Shown: one piece after another, positions 1 to 12,900 of the stretch
How positions within the stretch are numbered: position 1 is the stretch's first letter
Layout of the letters: each line of letters opens with the position of its first letter
NCBI GenBank assembly: GCA_006937955.1
Contig: SSNP01000001.1
Location: forward strand, 12,228,892 to 12,292,891
Source of the DNA: Pachypanchax playfairii
Taxonomy: Eukaryota; Chordata; Actinopteri; Cyprinodontiformes; Aplocheilidae
Direction: 5' to 3'
DNA length: 64,000 nt
Notes under the pieces: model-generated
What the model was told of the DNA's origin: nothing
The model's database searches: none
Seen by the model: only the letters and a program-made list of their open reading frames with translations
Made by a program: the position numbers and the translations under genes

Positions 1-775
1 CTTTATGTTTCCACCGCCTCAAGCGAGTTGATCCGCGCTATACTGTACCGCTGTCAAGCGCGCCGTGACGATTTGTCGGTGGAAAAGGGGCAATAGTTTC
101 TTACATTTGTACATAACTTGAATCTGTTAAAGATTATATTTTTCTTCTGTAGTTGGCTGATGACTCATCAGTTATATAAAAGAAAATATAAAGGAAAAAT
201 GTTTTCCTGATTAAAATAAAAAATATTTCTCATGCTTTGTAAAAACTTTAACAGTCAGTTCTATATTTGTTATTATCATTATAATTATTATCTATCCTTT
301 CAGAATTTATAGGTTCAAACAAATAAATCAGCTGTTCTAGTTACAAAACAGTATTTGGGGTTTGTAATTGACGTGCAGGTTTGCAGCAAAGCAAGCAGAG
401 AATGACGAGGAAAAGAATCAGAAAAACAGGTGACGTTGCCACAAAGCCAAGTCTGAATGCTGGACTGTAAAAGCATGGCAACAGTTTATAAGTTCCTGAC
501 GGTGACACCAACAATGTAACTACGTACGTACGTGCGTGTGCCTGTACATTTATTAAATCTCTGCTTGTATTGGTAGCTTACTTCAATTCAGTGGTTCAAA
601 TTGAGTCAATCAGTGTGATAAACAACATACAGATAGTTTCAGTCTAAAACTTCAGCTGATGGCACCAGCTTTTATTTAAATAAGTTGAAATGGATTGTTG
701 CTTTGAAGATGAATATGAAAAGCCTCACAGAAGAACATTTGGAAGTGGTTTCACTGAAACCTTTGTGTTTCTCAG
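1..775 (+). other. usp25 intron (partial)
   Basis: No exon recognised upstream of 776. A short TACG/TGCG simple stretch lies near 520-540. The rest is AT-rich intronic DNA. Confidence 0.6.
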
Positions 776-903
776 CACTGGTTCACAGAGCTCCCTCCTG
801 TGTTGACGTTCGAGTTGTCAAGATTTGAGTTCAATCAAGCACTTGGACGACCTGAGAAGATCCACAACAAGCTTGAGTTTCCCTCTATGCTTTACATGGA
901 CAG
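776..903 (+). CDS. usp25: usp25 exon (HWFTELPP to LYMDR)
   Basis: First exon in the window, after a ctcag acceptor. It reads HWFTELPPVLTFELSRFEF and on through NQALGRPEKIHNKLEFP, part of the USP catalytic fold. It ends ATG GAC AG before a gtgata donor, so the Arg codon is split with the next exon. The preceding exon is not in the window. Confidence 0.93.
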
Positions 904-3900
904 GTGATAGAAATTAAACTCAGCTCTGTTCAACATAACATGTAGTATTAGATTGACATTTTGGTTGTTGCTTGTGTTGTACAGGTACATGGACAGAAAC
1001 AGAGAAATAACCAGAATCAAGAGGGAGGAGATCAGAAGGCTGAAGGAGCATCTGACACTGCTCCAGCAGCGACTGGAGAGGTACACCTTGTCCACAAATA
1101 CCTGTTGATTTGAGACAAGGTCAGCGAGGTCCCAAACAGGCCACGTGGAGAGATTTTTTTTCCCACTGACTCTGACTTACTTGTTTGTCCATTTGCTTCC
1201 CTCCAACTTGGTGACACAGACTCGTTTTTGTTTCCTTTCAGGTATCTGAGTTATGGTTCAGGCCCCAAGAGGTTTCCTCTGGCAGATGTCCTCCAGTACG
1301 CCATGGAGTTTGCCTCCAGTAAGCCTGTGTGTACATCTCCAGTGGAAGACATAGACACGTCAGCGCCCCCTGGTGGCACAACAGGACAACAGTTACCAGC
1401 ACCAAGGCACGTAAAACTCTGAACCTGCAGTGTTTTTTATTGTGATGTTTTCTAGGACAGAGAGATGGAAAATCTTAAACTGGCAAATGAGAGATCTTTT
1501 GGTTTCACTTTGTTTTTCTATGGCAACATCAAGAAGTAACATGTCACATCACATGTCAAGCCATGTGATGTGAACAGACACTCAGTGTCTGATGAATCAG
1601 AGAGGAGGGATCAATAAACAGTAAAAGGGATCTGTTGATAGTACTGTAGTGGATAAATTATTAAGAGTCCAAGTGACTGAAAAAGGAAAGAAGTTTAATA
1701 TAATTCTATGCATGGAATGAGAGCCATCATACAGATGTTGATACATTGTGATGAGGCTTTGCCTGTGATGTTGTTTAGCTGTGTTTTCTAGTCAGGCTGA
1801 TAAGAGAGATTCAGAACTCAGTGTCATAGTGGATCCGCTCTACGAGTATTTAACTCGGTCTGTTTGAGAGTTTTATTCTCCTAATACATTATAACTGCGT
1901 TATTAATACCGAACACTGCTGCTCGTGTTTACAGTCCAAACGACCACCGATGGATAAATGCACACAATGCTTATGCACAAAACTGCTGGGCACCGAGGTC
2001 ATGCATATAACCGTCATCCATTATGTGCTGTATAACAACACGAATATTGCTTTTGACCTTTTTTACTGACATCACTTTGTTTCCCTCCCTGCAGCACAGC
2101 TGAGCAGGATGTTTTACCTCCTGCAGAGAGCTCAGGTCCTGCCCCAGGTCCTGCTGCAGCTCCCACTGCAGCCCAGCAGCAGCAGAGACTACCTGTTCAC
2201 AAGCCTTTCACTCAGTCCCGGCTACCACCAGACCTCCCAATGCACCCTGCCCCACGCCACATCACCGAAGAAGAGTTAAGGGTGCTCGAGGGTTGTTTGC
2301 ATCGTTGGAGGAGCGAGGTGGAGAACGACACCCGCGGTAAGTCTCTGATATTTTTAGCTTTACCTCAGTGTCTCTCACCATCTCTGTAACATTACAACAA
2401 TTATATATGATGCTGTTTCTGTCAGATCTGCAAGGCAGTATAACCAGAATCCACAGAACCATTGATCTGATGTATTCAGATAAATCTATGATGCAGGTGA
2501 GCAACACACTGATAATAGGCCCTTTGTTGAAGTGAAAACTCATTTTATCTGGGATTTTTCTGCATTTAGAATTTCCTTTGTGGCTTTTTGTTTTAGGTTC
2601 CATACCGGCTCCATGCAGTGCTGGTCCATGAAGGTCAGGCCAATGCAGGTCACTACTGGGCTTATATCTACGACCCTCATCAGCGTTGCTGGATGAAATA
2701 TAATGACATCTCTGTCACCAAGTCGTCGTGGGAGGAACTGGTCAGGGACTCCTTTGGAGGCTACCGCAATGCCAGCGCCTACTGCCTGATGTACATCAAT
2801 GACAAGAAGCCATTCCTCATTGAAGGTGAAGATGAAACAATGTTCAGTCAGTTCTGATGTTCGTGTGTATCGTTTAATGAAGAAAATTGAATTTTTTCTC
2901 AGAAACCAAGGGATGGGTATCATTAAGGATTTATTGATACTACTACTCTTAACGATACTACTTATCGATCCGGTACTTTATCGGTACTCTTTTTTTGAAA
3001 GACTAAAACACAAGGGGAAAAAAACAAATAATGAACTATAATTATTTTATTTTTTAACAATTGGAACAGCAAAGCACGGAAAATAAATAACTACAAAATA
3101 AAAAGTACAAAATGAATAACTTAATAAAAACACTGTATAAACAACTTATTTTATATATCAGAAACTAAAAATACCATTTAAAAAAGTTTACGGTATTCAA
3201 ATAAAAACACAACTTCCCCATAAAACATTGCAATTAAGAACCAAAATGAAAGATTTTAAATGTTAAAGTGTTCAGTGAACAATAAGTCCTCTGATTCAGG
3301 GCTTGTTGATGCTGCAGAACTCAGACAGTCAAACACTCTGAGCATCTCTCTGTTTGTATTTGATGTATTTTAACAAGGTGTTTGGTGAAATTACTCGTGT
3401 TCCCGCCTTTGCAAACAAAGCTTTTATTGTGTTTGTGACAGCGTGTATTGTCGGCATCTATTTTTGTAAAACAAAGCCAAATTTTGGATCTTTTCTTTCT
3501 CTCTGTCATCGTACCTGCGTGTACCTGCTGGTGAGCGGAGCTTCTAGTGAGAGCACGAGGCGAACACGGGAACGCGCAGCTGTCCCCCTCCCTGCAGACC
3601 GCAGGGCTTTTTAAGGTGGAGCGGGCTACTACGGTGTTTGGCTTGTGTTTATATCTCCCGCAAATGATAAATACGACCTTAACTTACCGTCAAGAAGACC
3701 AACAAGGCTGAAGCTTATCAGTCCAGGTGGACCGTCAGAATCAGCCCCGGGGCTGATTTAATACCGGGGTTCGGTACCCATCGCTACAGAAACCCGACAC
3801 ACACAGAGGGAGTAAATTCATTCCAGCTTCAGTCATATCTTAAACATAGCTGACAATAACAATGTTTTCATTTCACATTTAGAAAACAAAGTTTCAAAAA

Positions 3901-6900
3901 GTTAACAGTGCACATTGTTCAAAGAGCTGGTCATCACCTTGTTGTTTTTAATCAGAAGATTCAACAAGACATTTTATTCATCAACAAGGATTTCACTAAT
4001 TCTGCAACCAGTTCGTCTCCATAGTAAAACTGGCTGCTCGTACATGATCCATATTCTTTTGTACTTTTCCAGACTCTCGACCAAATATTTCTATAGTATG
4101 TTTTGAAATTTGAGTCTTTCAGATTTCTGTGACATTTAAACTCTCCAGATAATCCTCAGGATGTTTCTGCCAAACAAAAACTGGAATTGTAAAGATCTAA
4201 ACCCTCAGATTAAAACTCAGGATCTGAACTTTAAAGCCAGATATTTCATAAACTCTGAACAGCCAAAAAAAGTTTTCTTAATGAATGACACAAAGTAACA
4301 GTTACTACCATTTCGATCTAAAGAACTTATTTTCCATGTTTGCCATCAAAACACAAAATGTTTGTCTCATTGTTTTACAGAAGAGTTTGATAAAGAAACA
4401 GGCCAGATTCTCAGCGGCATGGACAAACTGCCCCCAGACCTGAAGCAGTATGTGATGGAGGATAATGAGCTGTTTGACAAGGAGATTGAGGAGTGGGACG
4501 CCATGCAGGCCCGCAAGGCCCAGCAGGAGAAACTTGCTCTGGCCTCTGCAGCTGCTGCTTCCACAGCAGCATCCAGCGCTTCTACATCTTCTTCTTCACC
4601 ACAACCTATGAGTATTGAGTCCAGTCCTCCAGACAATTCAGGTACAGGTCCTCAGAAACCAGACTGGACTAAAAGGCAGCACACCAAAAAAATCTCTAAT
4701 TCCTAGTGATTTGTAAGAAACGATGGAAAACATCTTCAAGTTTCAGCATTTATGTTCTTTTCTTTTACTAACAAAGGCTTTAGATGTAAATAACATGAAC
4801 CTGTAATTGTGTAAATATGAAGCTTGTGCCTCTGACTGTGTTGATGTTTTTCTGTGTGATATATCACATTGTGCAGCTTTGGTAAAAACCATGCATTTAA
4901 ATGCAAGAAGTAACTCTTTTATGGATTTTTAAATCTAGACATATATCGAAATAACTTTCAACACATAGTCCTGCACATTAACAAATGATAGAAACAACTT
5001 ATGACTGTTTTTATATCCAAATGCTTCATAAAGTGGCAGCAGAAGTGGCTGAAACGAGGACTTCATCCTGTGGCATGTTCCAAAACATGTAACCTTCCAT
5101 GTAGCTTCTGCACGACTATACATTACTATATATTACTATATATACTATACTTATATTTACCTCACGCCACTTTATAATATATTGAGTTTCCAGAACTTTT
5201 TTGTATAAATCTGAGTATCATCATGGTGGTTGTTGATGGTCTTAAAACATTTTAAATGGCTTTAAAAAAGTGTTAAATTAGACTTGTTGATCTGTGCAGA
5301 AACACTGTAAAAATCTCCTGCTTTTTCTCTCTGGATTGGCCCCCCGCAGTACCCCAGCAGGATCCAGAGTACATGGAGCAGCCGTCACCCACAAACGACT
5401 TTAAACACCTGCAGGAGGACACAGAGAGAGCGATCTCCAGAGCTGCTGCTGTGGCTGCTGCAGAACAGGAGAGAAGCCCTGAAGCCTTGTTAAATGCTGT
5501 ATGTAAACAGATGCACAAACACACCACTTACGCCAGCCATCCCCACATCACTGTTTTATATGCTTTAGTTTAATTACATACAAAAACTTTGCTGTTACAT
5601 TTCATTTATGTTCACTGAATTAACACATTCTCAGACTCTGATCGGCACCACACAGTTAACAACAGCGATGCTTCAGGCTCTGGCAAATCAACTGTAAAGT
5701 CCCAGTAACAACGTCAGAGACCATGTCTAGTAAAGCTGGATTCATACTAATGCAGCTGCGACGTGTCGGGGGCACGCACCGCCATGATACCACGTCGTAT
5801 GGGCTCTCCAACTGCCTCGGACGGTCTTTCCGACGGCCGCGCCGGATGACACATGTCTGTGATTGGTCAGCCAAACAACCCAACATCATTTCCAGCAGGA
5901 CGTAACTTCCCTTTAAAATTGTAAACAGCGCGAGTGTTAACAGTCTTGAAGACATGGAGCAGATCGAGGAACGCCTCGCAGAAGAAGCAAGTACGATCAT
6001 TTGTACAACTCCTCTCTGAAAAAGTACAGGGATGCTCAACTCAGCTTCAACTCCTGGAAGGATATCACTGGAACCTTGGAGTTGGAGGTTGGGGAGTGCA
6101 CGAAGCGATGGAGGAAAATGAGGGACAAATTTATCCGTATTAATAAAAGTCTGAAGAGCAGCAGTAGCGATGTCGGTGGCCCTGCTTTTTAGATATTTTA
6201 TTTTATTCCTGGCGGAGAATTTCTTTAAAACACAGACGGAAAAGTAAGGAACGCGCCTCATGCTGTCCTGGCGGAGAATTTCTTTGCAACAGGGTAGTAT
6301 GGACAGAAACTGGCTCCGTCAGTACGCCGCCGTGTGGAAGCACATTTGCCTTTGCGTAAGCATGAATCCAGCTTAACAGTCATGTTTCCTTACTGATGGA
6401 TGAAACAGAGTAAATGTACCTCAAGCTGGTGTTTATTTCCACTTGTAAGACGAGGAGCAGAGTGAAATCCTTCAGTTTACAGTTACTCTAACACGTTCAG
6501 CTCCATGGTCATAACAGTGCTCAACTCTGAGCGTTGCTTTATCTTTCAGTTCAGTTTTGAGATATTTAGTTGCCACATAAAGTTAGTTGAAATTCTGAGA
6601 GCTGCTTTTCAAAATATTTGACATAATTTCTCTCCCTTGTATATCTAATTCTTCTTGCCCTTCCATTAGTCCTTCCTGATTCATGTAGCATATTTTCTCT
6701 ACACTCACCTCCCTTTGCCTCCTCCCTTCAGCCTGAGGTCCAGATGAGCACTCCCCCCACCCCACCCTCTGATCAGCTCACAGAGGATGAGTCCCCTGGC
6801 CAGCGCACCGTAGAGGTGGCCATTCCTAATGTGGGCACCTTTGTCATTGAGACAGAGGAGGGGGGTTACGATGACGAGGTAGCTCTAGCCTCAACATGTC

Positions 6901-9900
6901 TCCTCCTCTTTTTATGTGCTCACAGAAGTTAAAGACTGTGTTATATGGAGTGAGATGGTCATGGCCTGTTCACTCGGCTCTATGTTGGGTTTTTCACACT
7001 TGAGGAAATCTGGCACTGTATGCTGTTGGCTGATTCCAGAAATGGTGTCAAACTGAAAATATGCAGTGAGACTGACCTCTTTGTTGGCCTTTTACTAAAA
7101 CTCATGTGTGAAAAGTCTACCTGAGCCAATCTGCATCTTGGAACAATGGCAGGTTGACCTTCTGGACTAAATGAATGTCTACATTTTTATGAGTCTCAGC
7201 GATTGGAAAATCTAAGGGACTTGCTCCGAGCACTGATACGAATCAGTCCAATTTGTGTTCTAACGTAAGATCAGATGCACTTGACTCTGACTTCATGAAT
7301 ATTTTATAGAAATTGGTGGTAACAGATTCTCTGACAGGTTCCCTTTTGAGTTTGGCTGCATATAAACATTAGCTGTCAGTTAGTTTGATTTTACTTTGAA
7401 AAGCCAATATTGATGTCTGTCTCTCTGCATTGTTGGCTGTCTGTCTCACATCTTTATTATGATCACTCCGGTTTTCATGCCTTATCCTTTCAAAGTTTGT
7501 GCATTGGGCCATTGAACTCTGTGGCTGGGTTCCTTCTGGCTGTCATTCTAACTCATGCATGGACTGCTGGGTAATGTTAGCATGCCCTAACCACGGTATG
7601 CTCTGCTGTAGTGCCTGAGAGCCAACAGAGGTTTACAGTTTTTACAAGGACCTGTTGTTTTGTTTAACATGGTTCCTTCTTCCTGGGTAGACAATGATGA
7701 CCCCCAACATGCAAGGTATAATTATGGCCATTGGCAAATCCAGCAGCGTATATGAAAAGAATGGACCAGAGGCAGCCTTTTTTAAGGTACAGCTTCTCTC
7801 CTTTACCTCTCTTCATTCTATTTCACCTACTTACCTCAGCCACATTCATCTTTCCGTTTATGTGAATTCATTTGCACAATATGTCTCATTACAACTTACC
7901 AAGGAAATTTAACAAAAGCAGATACGTTTTAGAAACATTTGTGTTCAGAGGAACTCAGTTTTTGGGACTCTTTGGATCTTGGAATAAACTTTGCAACCCT
8001 AACAGTTTCCCATGTCACTTCAGTACAGAGTGTAATCATCAGGAATGTGTATCTCTCCATTTTAAAACCATTTGACACTGGTGGAGTTAATATTCACAGT
8101 TGCAGACTTTGTTCTGAACCTTTGACCACCCAAAAAAAAAAAGATTTTGATGGATTCTGATGTCTCAGTATCCCTGTGGATTACAGAGACATTTCTCTGT
8201 CACTGAAAACATTAAAACAAAGTGCTCAGTGTGAAACACAGTGATGTTTCTACAAATCAAATCCAACTTACAGTACGTCTCCCTTGTAAACCAGAATGAA
8301 GGTCATTCATGTGTTTTTAAAATCATTCTTAAACAGTTTAAAGGTACAGTATGTAAGAATTAGACCTTGTTGTCAAATCCGAATCCCGCAATTCTTGTAG
8401 AAAAAAATGTCTGTTCTCAGCTACTTACCCTCTACCGATTTTTCTGCTGGGTTGCCAGTTCTGATGTTGATTCTTGTTTAGTTTCTCTTGTATTTGTTCA
8501 ATTTTTGGGAATGTCTGAAGGCCTATTAGTTCAGCGTTGAGTTTTTCTAAATATACCAAATAACAGGATACAATTTGTTATAAACGTTAAACTTTTCCAT
8601 CCATTAGGTTGTTGAATCGTTTGTTGTGTTTGATAATGGCACAGATGTCCTCTAGGACAAACAGTAGCAGAGAAAAATTCCACTTCACTAACTGTTTATT
8701 TTACTGGTCATAAACTTTCTATTTCATTTGCAAAACATGGACTCCTGACATTAGTTTACCTATTTCATCAATGCCAGTAAAAAGCCAAGTTGTTATCCAC
8801 TGAGAAAGAACTGAAAACATTTAGTGGAGTTTATATTTTGTCCTGCTTGTAAATTATTATTAAGTGCTGAAAAGTAAACAGCTGCAGCAGCTGTTGCTAC
8901 TGTAGAAAGGAAAACCAGTGACTGAATGTTACTGAGCAGCAGAAACACGGAGCTTCTCGTATGTCTGACTTTACTTTTAAACACGTTCCAGATTTTTCCC
9001 TCTTTTTACTAAAATCAAACCAATTTCCAGGCATTAAATTTGATGATGAATCGTAAACGGTGTCTGTTTCTCTTGCCAGCTGTTGTTTCTGTGTTTACAG
9101 CTTGAAGGACCACAGTGGACATACGTGGAGGTTCCACTCTGGGATCTGTTGAACGATCTGCCTCCTGCTGTTTTAATGCTTTGCACACCGTTGGGTTCAG
9201 ATCCTGTTTGGTTTGGTTCTGTTGGATTTACAGCAGTGGCACATTTCCTTTGATTAGATTATATTTTAAACATCAAACTTGAGTTTCAGACTTTGCAGAT
9301 CAGGATTATGGTGTGTTTCATCTAACAGTGCTGATGATTCCTTCATACGATATACCAGTCCTGCTTTGTCAGTATACATGTGTAGAGGTTTGGAGACCAG
9401 TGAGCAGACATGGAGTTGTTTTGCTCATTGTCTGTCTTTTTACAGGTGCTTTTGTTAAATGAAGACAGATTCTGGGGAATAGTTAAACACTTCTGATCTG
9501 CTGAAGGACTCGAGAGTCCCTCATGGACTGAAACACATGCCCAGAGCTTACAGCCTGGAGACCATGACATTCTCTTTAATCATGCACCATTATAGAAAAG
9601 CAACAAATAAGCCATAGTAATAAATGCACAGACTAGCCGGTGTTGTTTTGGGGGATATGTAGATAAATAGACTTTATACCTGTGTTAATATGTTCATGTA
9701 GTTGGTTCCATTTTAAGAAGTAAAATCAAGATTATTCCTGATGTTTTTGTTTGTTTGTTTTTTGTTAGCAAAGTCTCGTTTTCAGTATTTGTTGCATCTT
9801 TTTTTTCCTTTTGAACATGTTAATCAGAACTTATTCTTTCAGATGTTAGAATAAGTAAAGTAGCATCCATGTCATTCTGCCTCGTCATAGTTCAACTGAA

Positions 9901-12900
9901 ACAATGACTTTTTCCTGTGTTTTGTTTTTCTGGTCAGGCCATCAAGTTGGAGTACGCTCGTCTTGTGAGATTTGCCCAAGAAGACACACCACCTGAGAAC
10001 GACTACCGATTACAACATGTTATTGTTTATTTCATCCAAAATGAGGCGCCCAAAAAGATCCTGGAGAGAACTCTGCTCACGCAGTTTGCTGACAGAAACC
10101 TGGCGTTTGACGAGAGGTAAGTTTTCACCTGTCAATCATCTAAAAGCTTTAATTTACTTCCTGTCCAAGTCCCTGTGTTCAGTGATCATCCTCAGGGTCA
10201 TTACAGCTGTGAGCAGCAGATATTTACTCAGTCCTTATGTAGAAATGATGTTGACGAGGCACATCATTCCTGCATGTGTGTGCGTTGCACCATAAAATAG
10301 TGAGGACAGCAGCGATTCTGCTGCAGACTGGCAGCAGTTTGCCGGATCACGAGTTCCTGACGATTCTTACAACTTTAGCAGAGCTGGAACGAGTGCAGTT
10401 GAGCTGAGGGATGAAGTGCTTACCAGCTTTAATGTTGCCCCAGTAAAATTTAATTATTAAAACCTAATAAAACTGCAGTAATTAAAGCTGTTCACCGTCC
10501 AACTGATGCAGCATCTCAGACACAAACCGAAGGCTGTAAAACTGCAGCAGAGATGAAAAATGTTTGTGTTTTAGATCTGATTAAAGACTGTGGGAGTTTT
10601 TTTTTTTAAATGTTCTCTCTGTTGGCATGAAGTCAAAAAGGAAGTCAGTGTAATGATGAAGATAACACGACCTAACAAGTCATCTGACACAATGTTGATG
10701 AAGAATGCGTTATATTTTTTAACTTGTTGCTCGCTACTTAAAGTTCTTTGTGACTGAACAGCAGAAATAATAATACAACAGTATGTGGTCTTTGTTTCCT
10801 CAACAGTTTCAGCAGGGAAAATGAGCAACAACTTCCTTCAAACCTTTCACAATAAGATCCCCAGAGAAATTACTTAGTAAAATCTCTTTAATTTTGAAGC
10901 ATGTTAAAATGGTTTACAGTTTTCTGTCTGATGTTAAAATCATGACAGTCTTAATTTATGTTGCATCATGTTTTCAACCTGTAGCCTGACACCTAGTTAT
11001 TCATTTCATCTGATTTTTAACAAGCTCAAATTTTCAACAAAAAATAGTGACGGATTAAATATGTGACTTATTAAATTTCTGAAAATACTACTGCTACTAA
11101 ATAATAATAATATTAGTTATACAGTAATATCAATAATAAAACATTATAGAGCAGAAAAATCCAGTAGTTCTGCTTTTTTCAATGTTTTCAAATTGAGTTG
11201 ATAGTTTTTGCAGATTTTCAACAATGTTGTTATAGAGGTAATGATCAATCAATCAATCAAAATCAAAAATACTTTATTAATCCCCGAAGGGAAATTAAGT
11301 GTTGTTGTAGCTCAGTTCTTTTTCAGGGAGCCATTGTAGAGGGTTCTAGGTGTGGACAGGAAGGATCTCCTGTAGCGGTCTGTGCTACAGTGGATTATGA
11401 AGAATATTCTGACTGAGACACTCTGTTGTTGAGTTACTGTGTTCTGAAGAGGATGATGAGGGTTCTCCATCATGTGCTTCATCCTCCTTTGGACAATCAA
11501 CTCAAGAGACTCCAGTTCAGTCTCCATGACAGAATCAGTCCTTCTTATCCATCTGTTCAACCTCTTCATGTCACCTGCTCTGATGCTCCGCCCCCATCAG
11601 GTGACAGCGGATGTGATCAGCTGACAAACTCCTCTTCTTTTGCTGCTCCTCTTCAAATCTCTGTCTGCCCGTATTGTTGGAAAGCCAGACAGAGACACAC
11701 TGGAGTCCAGGATATGCTCCTTTAGCCATGTCTCAGTAAAACACATGATGCTGCATTCCTGATACTCTGGCTGGGTCTTCAACAGAGTTTCAAGTTCATC
11801 CATTTTGTTAGCAAGAGATCTCACATTTGTCAATATGACTGATGGAAGTGAAGGTTTAAACTTCCTCTTTCTCTCTCTTCACTCTGCTCCTGCTCTGCAT
11901 CCACGTCTTCTTCTTTTGAGCTCATCAGAGATCCAGACTTTCAATTTGAGGATTATTTCAGCCTTAGAAATGTCAGTTAGCTGCTCTTTCTTGTAAACAA
12001 AAACTGATAATGATTAATGATAATACTTATTATGCATTTAACACAATATGTGATACAAATTTTCCCTCAGGGTTTATCCCTAGCTGAGCCCGATATACGG
12101 CTGAGTTGGTGGAGACTTTTATCTTGAGTTAGTTTGTGTTAACAACCATCAGAGGGCAGCAAAGTCTTAAATATTGATTCTTATTATCAGAAGCAGCTGT
12201 TTTGATTATCTTCCAGGTAAAATGTGTCCAGCTGCAAATCTGTTCTGAAAAATACTAATATTGGGTTTGATTTATGTAGCTGTTTCTAATGTGCTTTATA
12301 TTAAATCCATTATTTATTCAAACACTCAGTCACACACTGGTGGGGGTAAAATTTCATAAATAAAAGTGAATTTAAAGCTTTTTATTGAACTGCCGAACCT
12401 GAGGATTTCCTTTGTTCTAACTCTGTAATTGTTAAGTCATTTGGGAATAAAATGGGCCTTACTGTTTCTTAAAACTTTGCTTGTTGGCCTCAATCCATAT
12501 TCATGAGTGAAAAATTGATTTCTCCCTTCTCCTCTATTTTGAGCAAGATAATTAGATTTGTGTGTGCATGTGGCCTCAATAGGAGCCTCCGGAGGAGTGT
12601 TTCACTTCTCTTCTCAGCAGTTAAGAGTGATTCATTAGGCCGTGTTAAGGCCTTGGGGCAGTGTGGACCATTTCATCTCCCAGAGTATCTTACAATGACT
12701 CACCATCTTGTTGCTTACACCGGTTCGTCTTCCTGTCTTCCCATCTCCCTGACAGATGTAAGAGCATTATGAATGTGGCACGTGCTAAACTGGAGCTGAT
12801 TAAGCCTGAGGAGGTCAACATGGATGAATATGAGGTGAGAAGTGATTCTGTCTCAGGTGTATTTATCTGAAATGGCATATATTATCCCACTGTCTCTTAT

